Positions 7,652-15,572 of a stretch of DNA of 64,000 nucleotides are shown here, piece after piece (within the stretch, counting starts at the first letter, position 1; the number at the start of each line of letters is the position of its first letter). The stretch spans positions 1-64,000 of the forward strand of contig CAVSSL010000011.1 in the NCBI GenBank assembly GCA_963730585.1. Reading direction: 5' to 3'. The position numbers were made by a program, and so were the translations under genes. A model generated the notes under the pieces. That model was not told where the DNA came from and did no database searches. It saw nothing but the letters and a program-made list of their open reading frames with translations. Source of the DNA: Pedococcus_A sp963730585 (GTDB taxonomy: Bacteria > Actinomycetota > Actinomycetes > Actinomycetales > Dermatophilaceae).

Positions 7652-8871
7652 CCGTCCGCGGTCGGGGTGCCCGGGCGGCCGAGCACCGCTCGCCGGGCGA
7701 GGGACGACGCCAGGCGGGCGACCGTCTCCAGCGGGCCGCGCCGCCCGGCCAGGGCGAAGCAGGCGCCGACGACCAGGGCGAGCAGGGCGTGGCGGGCGTA
7801 GGTGGCCGGTGTGGAGTCCGGCCAGCGCCCCGGCGTCAGCAGGACGACGTGGAGTGCGTAGAGCGTCAGGGTCATGGCCCCGGCGCCGAAGAGCGTCGCC
7901 CACGCCACACCGGTCCACCGAGATGACTGGGCGACGCGGGAGAGCAGCAGGGCAGCACCGATGACGGCGGCGGCCGTCCCCGCGGTGTGCGCGAGGTCGA
8001 GGGGCGTGGCCGAGTGCGGGGCCACCACGGCGAGCCACCACCAGGTGTCGGTGGGAGTCGTGCCGCCCATGCCGAAGGCGGTGCGGTGCACCACCTCGTC
8101 CCAGGAGCCTGCTCCCGTCGAGCTCCTGACGAGGGCGTCGCGGGCCTCCGGCACCGAGGTCAGCGCGCGTGAGACACCCCAGGCCGCCAGTGCGGTGGCG
8201 CTCCCGACGGCCAGGAGGCGGGTGGCCACAGCGGTGCTGCGCAGGTCGAGCCGCCCGATGCCCATCCCCGCCAGCACGTAGGCCAGCCACGGGATCGCGG
8301 GGTAGTAGCCGGTGAGCGTCAGGTCGACGACGGTGGCGCCGAGCGCGTCGAGGCTCTCGGGGGTCGGCACGGTGGCGGGTTGCTCGCCCCAGGCTCGGCG
8401 CACGAGGTGCGACAGGACCGGGGCGGCCACGCACCACCCCGCGGCCAGGGCGAGGAGGGTGTGCGGTCCCAGCCCGAGGAAGGGCAGGGCCAGGACGAAC
8501 AGCACGGCGTAGTAGACGAGGATGACGGCCACGTTGGTGTCGAGCTGCCCGAGCCACAGACCCACGAGTCCGATGACCAGCGCCCGGCCCGCCAGCCCGG
8601 CGGCATCCCCGACCAGCCGGGAGCCCCGGTGCGGCACCTGGCGCCCTGTCATCAGCGAGAGCGACACCCCGGCGAGGACGGCGAACAGGGCCGAGGCCCG
8701 TCCGCCGGCCAGGGCCTGGGGCCAGGCGAGGGTGCCGTCGCTGCTGACCGGGTCGAGGATGTGGGTGGCCATCATGCCCAGGAGGGCCACGCAGCGGGCC
8801 ACGTCGACGCCGACCACCCGCGTCGCGGCGCGTGCGTCGCGCCGTGCCTGCCCCCCGCCCGGCCCGGCCAC
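7639..8871 (-). CDS. Multi-pass membrane protein, DUF1624/heparan-alpha-glucosaminide acetyltransferase-like
   Basis: This 410-residue protein has about ten hydrophobic segments and begins with GVDVARCVALLGMMATH, the signature first helix of the YeiB/DUF1624/HGSNAT-like acyltransferase superfamily. By family it would move an acyl group across the membrane, but the bacterial substrate is unknown. It starts 3 bp after azlD and is the last gene of a four-gene minus-strand operon. Start codon GTG. The DUF1624 label is less certain than the membrane topology. Confidence 0.7.
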   Translation of the reverse strand: MAGPGGGQARRDARAATRVVGVDVARCVALLGMMATHILDPVSSDGTLAWPQALAGGRASALFAVLAGVSLSLMTGRQVPHRGSRLVGDAAGLAGRALVIGLVGLWLGQLDTNVAVILVYYAVLFVLALPFLGLGPHTLLALAAGWCVAAPVLSHLVRRAWGEQPATVPTPESLDALGATVVDLTLTGYYPAIPWLAYVLAGMGIGRLDLRSTAVATRLLAVGSATALAAWGVSRALTSVPEARDALVRSSTGAGSWDEVVHRTAFGMGGTTPTDTWWWLAVVAPHSATPLDLAHTAGTAAAVIGAALLLSRVAQSSRWTGVAWATLFGAGAMTLTLYALHVVLLTPGRWPDSTPATYARHALLALVVGACFALAGRRGPLETVARLASSLARRAVLGRPGTPTADGTTP

Positions 8872-8874
8872 CGG

Positions 8875-9189
8875 CTACCCCCAGCCGAGCCCGCGGAGCA
8901 GGGCGGCCGTGCCGGCGGCCAGGGCCACCACGAGCAGGAAGGGGGCCCGGAGCGCCAGGGCCACCAGGGCCACAGCCACGGCCGCCAGGCGGGCGTCCAC
9001 CACCAGCGCGCCGCCGTCGCCGGTGAGGGTCTGCACCGCCACGAGGGCCGACAGCAGCGCGATCGGGAGTGCTGAGGTGACCCGGCTCGTGCGGGTCCCC
9101 TCCAGCCAGCGCGTCGGCACGACGTAGCCGAGGAACTTCAGGGCGAAGGCCAGGACGCTTGCGGCGAGGACGGCCGTCCACATGCTCAT
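8875..9189 (-). CDS. azlD: AzlD-type branched-chain amino acid exporter subunit
   Basis: The 104-residue protein has about four transmembrane helices with the AzlD pattern FALKFLGYVVPTRWLEG near the start and LRAPFLLVVALAAGTAALLR at the end. AzlD is the small subunit of the AzlCD complex, which exports branched-chain amino acids and analogues. Its ATG overlaps the azlC stop (ATGA), the usual coupled arrangement. Confidence 0.9.
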   Translation of the reverse strand: MSMWTAVLAASVLAFALKFLGYVVPTRWLEGTRTSRVTSALPIALLSALVAVQTLTGDGGALVVDARLAAVAVALVALALRAPFLLVVALAAGTAALLRGLGWG

Positions 9190-9974
9190 GGCGCATCCCT
9201 CCGGGTCGTCGCCTGCCCGGTGTCGTGTCCAGGCTCGGTTGTGCTGCCCTGCTCCGGTCCCTCGTCCACCCAGTGGTGGGGTGGCGCCGGGTCCCGGTGC
9301 GCTGTCGGCCACACCGCCCCGACCAGCGCGGTGAGCGCCGCCACCAGCACCGGGACGCCGGCGGGGGCGTGCGGTGCCAGGAGCACGGCCACCAGGGCGG
9401 CCAGTGCCGCGATCGCGAACGCGTCCCCGGACTTCAGCCGCGGCCACAGCAGGCCGCAGAAGGCGGCGGCCGCGGCGGCGTCGAGCCCGTAGGTCTTCGG
9501 GTCACCGATGGCGTCGCCGACGAGGGCTCCGGCCAGCGTCATGAGGTTCCACAGCACGAAGACGGCGGCCCCTGTGGCCCAGAACCCGAGCCGTGCGGCC
9601 CGCTCCTCGGGCTGCGCCACCCCGACCGCCGTGGACTCGTCGATCGTCAGGTGGGCGGCAGCGACGCGGCGCAGGCCCCGCACGTCGAGCATTCGGGCGA
9701 CCTGGAGACCGTAGAGGCCGTTGCGCACGCCCAGCAGGGTTGAGGTGGCGATGGCCGCCGGGGCCCCGGACAGCCCTCCGGCAACGAGGCCGACGAAGGC
9801 GAACTGCGAGCCGCCCGAGAACAGCAGGAGCGACAAGGCCTGGGTCTGCAGGACGTCGAGGCCCGCGGCGGTCGACAGCGCCCCGAAGCTGATGCCGTAG
9901 GCGCCGGTCGCGACGCCCACGGAGACAGCCTGGCGCAGCACCACGCGCCGACGGGCGGGGTCGAGCGTGCTCAC
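9186..9974 (-). CDS. azlC: AzlC-type branched-chain amino acid exporter subunit
   Basis: This 262-residue membrane protein has the AzlC features GVATGAYGISFGALSTAAGL, LFSGGSQFAFVGL, and GVRNGLYGLQVARML followed by TIDESTAVGV. It is the large pore-forming subunit of AzlCD. The last 40 residues form a polar, disordered tail rich in Thr, Pro and Asp. Start is GTG at 9974, overlapping the preceding GNAT stop (GTGA). The overlap lies within the 18-bp tandem repeats that end the GNAT gene. Confidence 0.92.
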   Translation of the reverse strand: MSTLDPARRRVVLRQAVSVGVATGAYGISFGALSTAAGLDVLQTQALSLLLFSGGSQFAFVGLVAGGLSGAPAAIATSTLLGVRNGLYGLQVARMLDVRGLRRVAAAHLTIDESTAVGVAQPEERAARLGFWATGAAVFVLWNLMTLAGALVGDAIGDPKTYGLDAAAAAAFCGLLWPRLKSGDAFAIAALAALVAVLLAPHAPAGVPVLVAALTALVGAVWPTAHRDPAPPHHWVDEGPEQGSTTEPGHDTGQATTRRDAP

Positions 9975-10651
9975 TGCACGGGGTCGTCTGACTGCACGGG
10001 GTCGTCTGACTGCACGGGGTGGTCTGACTGCACGGTGTCGTCCGACTGCTGGGTGTCGCCGATGGCGGCGACCAGGCGCACCTCGCGGGCCGTCCGGCCG
10101 TCGGGGGAGACCACGCGGTCGCGGAACGCGCCGTCCGGCGAGAGGCCGGCCTCGACGAAGAAGGCGCGGGTCTGCTCGTCGGTCGCCAGCACCCAGGTGT
10201 GCAGGGTGTCGGCGCCGGCGCCGCGCAGCGTGTCCACCGCTGCGTGGAGGAGGCGTGACCCGTGGCCCGTCCTGCGGGCCTGGGGGTGCACGCCGATCGC
10301 GGTCAGCTCACCGGTCAGGGGGGAGGCGTCGGGGTCCTGGCTGGGGCCGATGGCCGCGAACCCGACGACCTGCTCGCCCGCGCAGGCCGCCAGCAGGCGG
10401 TGGACGCCCTCCGGCGGGTTGGCCAGCGAGGTCCGCCACGCCTTGGCGAAGGCGGGCGGCTCGAACGTCTCGAGCACCTCGTCCGGCACGACGCCGGCAT
10501 ACGCCTCGCGCCACACGGTGGCCTGCACCAGACCGACGGCCGGGGCGTCGCTCTCGCGGGCGAGCCGCACGCTGGCGTCGGCGACCGGCCCGGGGGTCGG
10601 CTCGTGCTCGTGGGAGTGGGGGTGCTGGTGGTCGTGCTGCTGGTGGGCCAC
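9971..10651 (-). CDS. GNAT N-acetyltransferase with His-rich head and hexapeptide-repeat tail
   Basis: From GTG 10651 the protein has 226 residues. The N-terminus is HQQHDHQHPHSHEHE, a likely metal-binding or low-complexity head. The core is GNAT: WREAYAGVVPDEVLE, ELTAIGVHPQARRTGHGSRLL (acetyl-CoA loop) and TRAFFVEAGL. The C-terminus is a tandem repeat of about VQSDDP encoded by an 18-bp DNA repeat. It is the first gene of an operon with azlCD, so it may act on an amino acid or analogue also exported by AzlCD; that is inference. A longer version reaching 10705 would run into the paaA promoter region. Confidence 0.8.
   Translation of the reverse strand: MAHQQHDHQHPHSHEHEPTPGPVADASVRLARESDAPAVGLVQATVWREAYAGVVPDEVLETFEPPAFAKAWRTSLANPPEGVHRLLAACAGEQVVGFAAIGPSQDPDASPLTGELTAIGVHPQARRTGHGSRLLHAAVDTLRGAGADTLHTWVLATDEQTRAFFVEAGLSPDGAFRDRVVSPDGRTAREVRLVAAIGDTQQSDDTVQSDHPVQSDDPVQSDDPVQ
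9973..10056. repeat. 18-bp tandem repeat, four full copies plus a degenerate one
   Basis: Units begin at 9973, 9991, 10009 and 10027; the first two are identical (ACTGCACGGGGTCGTCTG), the next two carry one to three changes, and a decayed fifth follows. Each encodes a hexapeptide VQSDDP on the minus strand. The array ends exactly at the GNAT stop/azlC start overlap. Confidence 0.9.
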
Positions 10652-10736
10652 CCGGCCATCCTCGCACCCGATCAACCATGTGACACCAAAGCGACACAAT
10701 TGCAATCACGTGTAACACCACCGCATACTGGAGGGC
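10652..10736. promoter_or_regulatory. Divergent control region between the GNAT operon and paaA
   Basis: This 85-bp stretch is A+T-richer than its surroundings. It contains the palindromes ATTGCAAT (10699-10706) and CACGTG (10707-10712), and imperfect GTGACAC/GTGTAACAC elements on either side. TTGCAA at 10701 and CATACT at 10724 could be -35 and -10 boxes for paaA, with a ribosome-binding site GGAGGG at 10730-10735. No regulator gene is adjacent. Confidence 0.45.
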
Positions 10737-11759
10737 ATGTACGGCAACGACTTCGGCCCCGAGGCGGACAGCGCCCTGCCGAGCCCCGACGAGCCGCTCA
10801 ACGCCGCCGAGTCGGGCCTGTTCGACGACCTGATCGAGGCCGACCAGCGCATCGAGCCGCGCGACGAGATGCCGGACGCCTACCGCCAGACGCTGATCCG
10901 CCAGATCGCCCAGCACGCGCACTCCGAGATCATCGGGATGCAGCCCGAGGGCAACTGGATCACCCGGGCGCCGAGCCTTCGCCGCAAGGCGATCCTCATG
11001 GCCAAGGTGCAGGACGAGGCCGGTCACGGGCTCTACCTCTACAGCGCCGCCGAGACCCTCGGGGTCGACCGCGCCGACCTGCTCGACCGGCTGCACAACG
11101 GGAAGCAGAAGTACTCGTCGATCTTCAACTACCCGACGCTGACCTGGGCCGACTGCGGTGCCATCGGCTGGCTCGTCGACGGCGCCGCGATCATGAACCA
11201 GGTGCCGCTGTGCCGCTGCTCCTACGGGCCGTACGCCCGAGCGATGATCCGGGTCTGCAAGGAGGAGTCGTTCCACCAGCGGCAGGGCTTCGAGATCCTG
11301 TGGACGCTCATGCGCGGCACCGATGAGCAGAAGGCCATGGCGCAGGACGCAGCCAACCGCTGGTGGTGGCCGGCGCTGATGATGTTCGGGCCGCCCGACA
11401 CCGGCGAGGCGGCCAAGGCCGGCGGCCACACCGAGCAGTCGATGGCCTGGGGCATCAAGCGGTTCGCCAACGACGACCTGCGCCAGAAGTTCGTCGACAT
11501 GATGGTCCCGCAGGCCGAGAAGCTCGGCCTCGTGCTGCCCGACCCCGACCTGAGGTGGAACGAGGAGCGCGGCCACTACGACTTCGGCCCCATCGACTGG
11601 GACGAGTTCTGGCGCGTCCTCAAGGGCGACGGCCCCTGCAACGCCGAGCGCATCGCGAACCGCCGCGCCGCCCACGACGAGGGCGCCTGGGTGCGCGAGG
11701 CGGCGACCGCGTATGCCGCGAAGCAGGCCGCGCGCGAGCGTCAGGGGAGTGCCGCGTGA
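10737..11759 (+). CDS. paaA: 1,2-phenylacetyl-CoA epoxidase, catalytic subunit A
   Basis: PaaA is the di-iron catalytic subunit of the multicomponent oxygenase that epoxidises the ring of phenylacetyl-CoA, the committing step of aerobic phenylacetate breakdown. The 340-residue protein has a ferritin-like four-helix core with carboxylate/His ligand motifs DEAGHG (about residue 92) and EESFHQRQGFE (about 176). It heads the tight operon paaABCDE, with GGAGGG before the ATG. Other pathway genes (paaK, paaG, paaZ) are not in the window. Confidence 0.97.
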   Translation: MYGNDFGPEADSALPSPDEPLNAAESGLFDDLIEADQRIEPRDEMPDAYRQTLIRQIAQHAHSEIIGMQPEGNWITRAPSLRRKAILMAKVQDEAGHGLYLYSAAETLGVDRADLLDRLHNGKQKYSSIFNYPTLTWADCGAIGWLVDGAAIMNQVPLCRCSYGPYARAMIRVCKEESFHQRQGFEILWTLMRGTDEQKAMAQDAANRWWWPALMMFGPPDTGEAAKAGGHTEQSMAWGIKRFANDDLRQKFVDMMVPQAEKLGLVLPDPDLRWNEERGHYDFGPIDWDEFWRVLKGDGPCNAERIANRRAAHDEGAWVREAATAYAAKQAARERQGSAA

Positions 11760-12112
11760 GCACGGAGAACGGCGTGAGGGCTGACGGCAAGGACACCGCG
11801 GGTGAGGGCTCGGCTGCAGGCGTGGCCGCCGAGAAGTCGTGGCCGCTGTGGGAGGTCTTCGTCCGTGGCAAGCGCGGTCTGTCGCACGTGCACGTCGGCT
11901 CGCTCCACGCGCCCGACGCCACCATGGCGCTGCGCAACGCCCGTGACGTCTACACCCGGCGGCAGGAGGGCGTCTCGCTCTGGGTGGTGAAGGCGTCCGA
12001 CATCACGGCCTCGAGCCCGGACGAGCGCGACTCGTTCTTCGACCCCGCCGCCGACAAGGTCTACCGGCACCCGACCTTCTACGACGTGCCCGACGACGTG
12101 GAGTACCTGTGA
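11756..12112 (+). CDS. paaB: 1,2-phenylacetyl-CoA epoxidase, subunit B
   Basis: PaaB is the small structural subunit that bridges PaaA-PaaC pairs. This copy has 118 residues; the family core runs from WPLWEVFVRGKRGLSHVHVGSLHAPD to the end, after a 25-residue polar extension. GTG overlaps the paaA stop by 4 bp (GTGA), implying translational coupling. Confidence 0.95.
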   Translation: MSTENGVRADGKDTAGEGSAAGVAAEKSWPLWEVFVRGKRGLSHVHVGSLHAPDATMALRNARDVYTRRQEGVSLWVVKASDITASSPDERDSFFDPAADKVYRHPTFYDVPDDVEYL

Positions 12113-12895
12113 GTGACGACAGGCGACGACCGCGACCGTGTGAACACCGTTGCGGCGCAGTACATCCAGGGGCTGGCCGACGACGCGCTCGTCTACGCGC
12201 AGCGGCTGGGCGAGTGGATCTCCCGGGCCCCTCAGATCGAGGAGGACATGGCGCTGGCCAACGTCGGCCTCGACCTGCTCGGACAGGCCCGGGCGCTGCT
12301 GACCCGTGTCGGCGAGCTCGACGGCACCGGCCGGTCGGAGGACGACCTGGCGTACTTCCGCGACGAGCGCGAGTTCCGCAACGTGCACCTCGTGGAGCAG
12401 GAGCGTGACGGCTTCGGCTTCGAGATGGCCCGGCTGCTGACCTTCTCGACCTACCAGTGCGAGCTGTATGCCGCGCTGCGCCGCTCGAGCGACCCGGTGC
12501 TGGCCGGCGTCGCCGAGAAGGCGCTCAAGGAGGTCAGCTACCACCGCGACCACGCCACCCAGTGGGTGCTCCGGCTCGGCGACGGCACCGACGAGTCGCA
12601 CCGACGGATGCAGGAGGCGCTGCAGGCCACGGCGCCCTACGTGGCCGAGCTGTTCGACGACGACGAGGTGTCGCAGGCGGCCGCCGAGGCGGGTGTGGGC
12701 GTTCTGCCCTCGAGCCTCCACGACGCGTTCGCCGGCCGGATCACCGACGTGCTGGAGCGGGCGACCCTCGAGCCGCCGACGACGCCCACGTGGCGCTCGC
12801 GGGGCGGCCGTGACGGCATCCACTCCCGGCCGTTGGGCTACCTCCTCGCCGAGATGCAGCACATCGCCCGGTCGCACCCCGGGGCCAGCTGGTGA
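12113..12895 (+). CDS. paaC: 1,2-phenylacetyl-CoA epoxidase, subunit C
   Basis: PaaC is the ferritin-like structural partner of PaaA. The 260-residue sequence has LGEWISRAPQIEEDMALANVGLDLLGQAR near the start and EVSYHRDHATQWVLRLGDGTDESHRR in the middle, as in known PaaC proteins. GTG at 12113 follows the paaB stop directly. The overlapping GTG at 12109 opens a different frame and was rejected. Confidence 0.95.
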   Translation: MTTGDDRDRVNTVAAQYIQGLADDALVYAQRLGEWISRAPQIEEDMALANVGLDLLGQARALLTRVGELDGTGRSEDDLAYFRDEREFRNVHLVEQERDGFGFEMARLLTFSTYQCELYAALRRSSDPVLAGVAEKALKEVSYHRDHATQWVLRLGDGTDESHRRMQEALQATAPYVAELFDDDEVSQAAAEAGVGVLPSSLHDAFAGRITDVLERATLEPPTTPTWRSRGGRDGIHSRPLGYLLAEMQHIARSHPGASW

Positions 12896-13416
12896 CCGTC
12901 GTGGCAGAGCCCGAGGTGATGATGAAGTCCGCTGTGGCACAGGCGATCTCGGACATCCCCGACCCTGAGGTGCCGGTCGTCACCATCGAGGACCTCGGCA
13001 TCCTGCGCCACCTCGAGGTCGACGAGTCCACCCGCCGGGTCGCCGTGACGATCACGCCGACGTACTCGGGATGCCCCGCGATGGAGGCGATCGAGCACCG
13101 GATCGTGCACGAGGCCGTGCGGCACGGCTACACGTGCTCCGTCGAGACGCGGCTCAGCCCTGCGTGGACCACGGACTGGATGTCCGACCGGGGGCGGCGT
13201 CGGCTCCGCGAGTTCGGGATCGCCCCGCCGGAGCCGGGCTTCGGCGCGCGGGGCAGCGGCCCGGTTGCGGTCTCCCTGCAGGTCCGCCAGGTGGCGTGCC
13301 CGCAGTGCGGCAGCACCGACACCGAGGAGCTGGCCCGCTTCGGCTCGACCGCCTGCAAGGCGCTCCGGCGGTGCCGCGCCTGCCTCGAGCCCTTCGACGA
13401 GTTCAAGGCGATCTGA
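12892..13416 (+). CDS. paaD: Phenylacetate pathway iron-sulfur assembly-like protein PaaD
   Basis: The 174-residue protein combines an N-terminal MIP18/DUF59 domain (SDIPDPEVPVVTIEDLGI, TPTYSGCPAMEAI) with a C-terminal zinc/iron-binding knuckle (ACPQCGSTDTEE ... CRACLEPF). PaaD is needed for active epoxidase and is thought to help mature its iron centres. GTG overlaps the paaC stop (GTGA). The last codons form the first unit of a tandem DNA repeat running into paaE. Confidence 0.93.
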   Translation: MTVVAEPEVMMKSAVAQAISDIPDPEVPVVTIEDLGILRHLEVDESTRRVAVTITPTYSGCPAMEAIEHRIVHEAVRHGYTCSVETRLSPAWTTDWMSDRGRRRLREFGIAPPEPGFGARGSGPVAVSLQVRQVACPQCGSTDTEELARFGSTACKALRRCRACLEPFDEFKAI

Positions 13417-13472
13417 TGGGCAAGGCGATTCTGATGGGCAAGGCGATCTGATGGGCAAGGCGATCTGATGGC
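13404..13472 (+). repeat. 17/18-bp tandem repeat spanning the paaD-paaE junction
   Basis: Four consecutive copies of CAAGGCGATCTGATGGG begin at 13404, 13421, 13439 and 13456 (the second is 18 bp, the last ends in C). Each contains TGATG, an overlapping stop/start. They create two tiny in-between frames, 13416-13451 (11 codons, MGKAILMGKAI) and 13451-13468 (MGKAI), each ending in TGA that overlaps the next ATG, up to the paaE ATG at 13468. Confidence 0.95.
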
Positions 13473-14583
13473 AGCTCTGGTCACCCGTCCGACGCGCCGG
13501 CGGGCGCAGTTCCATGCCCTCACGGTGGCAGGGGTGGAGCGCCTGACGGACGACGCCGTCGCGGTCACCTTCGACGTGCCGGAGGACCTGCGAGGCGAGT
13601 ACGCCTTCGCGCCCGGCCAGCACCTCACCCTGCGCGCGACGATCAACGGCGAGGAGGTCCGCCAGTCCTACTCGATCTGCATCGCACCCTCCGCAGCGGC
13701 GGCCACCGGAACGCTTCGCGTCGCGTCCGCGCGGGTGGCGGGTGGCCGGATGTCGAACTGGCTCAACGACGCCGTGCAGCCCGGCGACGTCATCGAGGTC
13801 ATGACACCGCTCGGCTCGTTCAGCTGCCCCACGCAGCCCGGCGCCAGCCGCCACCACGTCGCCGTCGCCGCCGGCAGCGGGATCACCCCGGTGCTCTCGA
13901 TCGTCACGGCGGTCCTCGAGGAGGAGCCGGAGTCGCGGGTCACCCTGCTCTACGGCAACCGCCGCACCTCCACGATCATGTTCCTCGAGGAGCTCGCCGA
14001 CCTGAAGAACCGCTACCCGGACCGGTTCCAGCTCGTGCACGTGCTCTCCCGCGAACCGCAGGACGTCGAGCTGTTCAGCGGTCGCCTCGACCCCGAGCGC
14101 ATCAGCCGCATCCTCGCGGCGCTGGCTCCCGTCGAGACGGTCGACGAGTGGTACCTGTGCGGCCCCTACGGCATGGTCACCGGCGCCCAGGAGCTGCTGG
14201 CCGCAGCCGGCGTCGACGACCACCACGTGCACCACGAGGTGTTCCACGTCGCCGAGCAGGAGTCGCCCCGGCCAGAGGTCGTCGTCGAGGAGGGGGCGCC
14301 GCCGGAGGCGGTCGTCACCGTGAACCTGGACGGACGGACGACCCGGATCGAGATGCCGAGCCGCGAGGAGACGATCCTCGACGCCACGCTCCGCTCCCGT
14401 CCCGACGCGCCCTACTCGTGCACGGGCGGGGTCTGTGGCACCTGCCGCGCGAGGCTCGTCTCCGGCGAGGTGCGGATGGACCGCAACTACGCGCTCGAGC
14501 CCGACGAGGTGGCGGCCGGCATCGTGCTCGCCTGCCAGAGCCACCCCGTCACCGACGAGGTCTCGCTCGACTACGACGCCTGA
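13468..14583 (+). CDS. paaE: 1,2-phenylacetyl-CoA epoxidase, reductase subunit E
   Basis: PaaE passes electrons from NADPH to the PaaA di-iron site. The 371-residue protein has the three modules of a phthalate-reductase-like electron-transfer protein: FAD-binding (RQSYSICIAPS), NAD(P)-binding (GSGITPVLSIV) and a C-terminal plant-type 2Fe-2S ferredoxin with CTGGVCGTCRA from about residue 318. It uses the last of four ATGs created by the junction repeat. Its 3' end overlaps the convergent gene at 14571 by 13 bp. Confidence 0.96.
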   Translation: MAALVTRPTRRRAQFHALTVAGVERLTDDAVAVTFDVPEDLRGEYAFAPGQHLTLRATINGEEVRQSYSICIAPSAAAATGTLRVASARVAGGRMSNWLNDAVQPGDVIEVMTPLGSFSCPTQPGASRHHVAVAAGSGITPVLSIVTAVLEEEPESRVTLLYGNRRTSTIMFLEELADLKNRYPDRFQLVHVLSREPQDVELFSGRLDPERISRILAALAPVETVDEWYLCGPYGMVTGAQELLAAAGVDDHHVHHEVFHVAEQESPRPEVVVEEGAPPEAVVTVNLDGRTTRIEMPSREETILDATLRSRPDAPYSCTGGVCGTCRARLVSGEVRMDRNYALEPDEVAAGIVLACQSHPVTDEVSLDYDA

Positions 14584-15062
14584 GCCGGCCGGGGATCGAG
14601 CGACCGCGACGGAACGGCCTCGGCTCGCTCGCGCGTCACCCGTCCGACGGCCAGCGCGGCACTGCGCTGGCAGCGCCACAGCCCGAACAGGGCGGCGCAG
14701 CCGAACCCGGCGGCATACGGCCCCTGGTCCGTGACCCCGTCGTTGAACTGGGCGGCGAGCATGAGCACCGCCACCGGGAGGTAGGCGGTCGCCGCTGCCA
14801 CCCTGGCCTGCTTCCGTGACGCCGCGAACGCGACCGCCACGGCCGGGAGCAGGGCGAGCCCGAACCCGAGGACCGCGCCCGTGGGGGCGCCGAAGAGCAG
14901 GCCGAGCCCGACGTTGCCGGCAACATCGCCGACACCGCGGTCCTGCGCGTCCACCACCAGCACCGCGGCGGCCACGACGGCACCGGTGAGGGTGCCCCAG
15001 CCGACGCCCGCTCCCAGCACCCAGAGGCTCGCCGGGAGGCCGGCCCGGCCAGCCCCGGCCAT
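14571..15062 (-). CDS. Membrane protein of unknown function downstream of folA
   Basis: The 163-residue product has about four hydrophobic segments (SLWVLGAGVGWGTLTGAVVAAAVLVV, VGLGLLFGAPTGAVLGFGLALLPAVAVAF, ATAYLPVAVLMLAAQF, AAGFGCAALFGLW) and a basic tail. I recognise no family. ATG at 15062 lies 1 bp past the folA stop, so it is probably co-transcribed with thyA-folA. Its 3' end overlaps paaE. Confidence 0.7.
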   Translation of the reverse strand: MAGAGRAGLPASLWVLGAGVGWGTLTGAVVAAAVLVVDAQDRGVGDVAGNVGLGLLFGAPTGAVLGFGLALLPAVAVAFAASRKQARVAAATAYLPVAVLMLAAQFNDGVTDQGPYAAGFGCAALFGLWRCQRSAALAVGRVTRERAEAVPSRSLDPRPAQAS

Positions 15063-15063
15063 C

Positions 15064-15531
15064 TCAGGCCCGTTCGTAGGTGACGATGTCGAAGCCGTCG
15101 TGGGACTCGCGCGACTCCTCACGCCACTTCTCCGGTGACCACTCGGGGAACCAGGTGTCGCCCTCGGGGGAGTCGTGGACCTCGGTCAGCACCAGCCGCT
15201 GGGCGAACGGGAGGGCCTCCGCGTAGACCTCGCCACCCCCGACGACGAAGACCTCGTTGGCCGGGCCGGCGAGCGACAGCGCCTCCGGCAGCGAGTGGGC
15301 CGCCTCGACGTCGGGGTGGTGCCAGTCCTGCTGCCGGGTGATGACGATGGTCCGCCGCCCGGGCAGCACCCGGCCGATGGCCTCGAAGGTCTTGCGCCCC
15401 ATGACCATCGGGTGGCCCATGGTCGTGTGCTTGAAGTGCTTGAGGTCCTCCGGGAGGTGCCAGGGCATCTCGCCGTCGCGACCGATGACGCGGTTGCGGC
15501 CGAGGGCTGCGATGAGCGTGATGCGGGTCAT
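15064..15531 (-). CDS. folA: Dihydrofolate reductase
   Basis: FolA reduces dihydrofolate to tetrahydrofolate with NADPH, regenerating the cofactor that ThyA oxidises. The 155-residue protein carries the standard motifs: LIAALGRNRVIG, MPWHLPEDLKHFK (active-site Trp and Asp), VMGRKTFEAIG and VVGGGEVYAEALP. It follows thyA on the same strand as in many bacteria. CATACT 7 nt upstream of the ATG suggests its own leaderless promoter. Confidence 0.97.
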   Translation of the reverse strand: MTRITLIAALGRNRVIGRDGEMPWHLPEDLKHFKHTTMGHPMVMGRKTFEAIGRVLPGRRTIVITRQQDWHHPDVEAAHSLPEALSLAGPANEVFVVGGGEVYAEALPFAQRLVLTEVHDSPEGDTWFPEWSPEKWREESRESHDGFDIVTYERA

Positions 15532-15538
15532 GCCTCGC

Positions 15539-15544
15539 AGTATG
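15539..15544 (-). promoter_or_regulatory. -10 box (CATACT) for folA
   Basis: CATACT lies 7 nt before the folA ATG and is formed by the end of a CGGCATAC 8-mer copy plus T. Confidence 0.35.
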
Positions 15545-15572
15545 CCGGGTGGTGGCCGTGCGCCGCCTGCGC

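Noticed and set aside
12109..12408. GTG frame at 12109 overlapping the paaB stop as the paaC start
   Set aside because: It opens an out-of-frame Arg/Pro-rich sequence; the PaaC frame starts at GTG 12113.
9973..13472. Tandem arrays as CRISPR
   Set aside because: Units of 17-18 bp are directly adjacent with no spacers and lie within or between coding genes; no cas genes are present.
10737..14583. paaABCDE as a novel oxygenase system
   Set aside because: All five subunits match the known phenylacetyl-CoA epoxidase in order and motifs; only the paaD-paaE junction is unusual.
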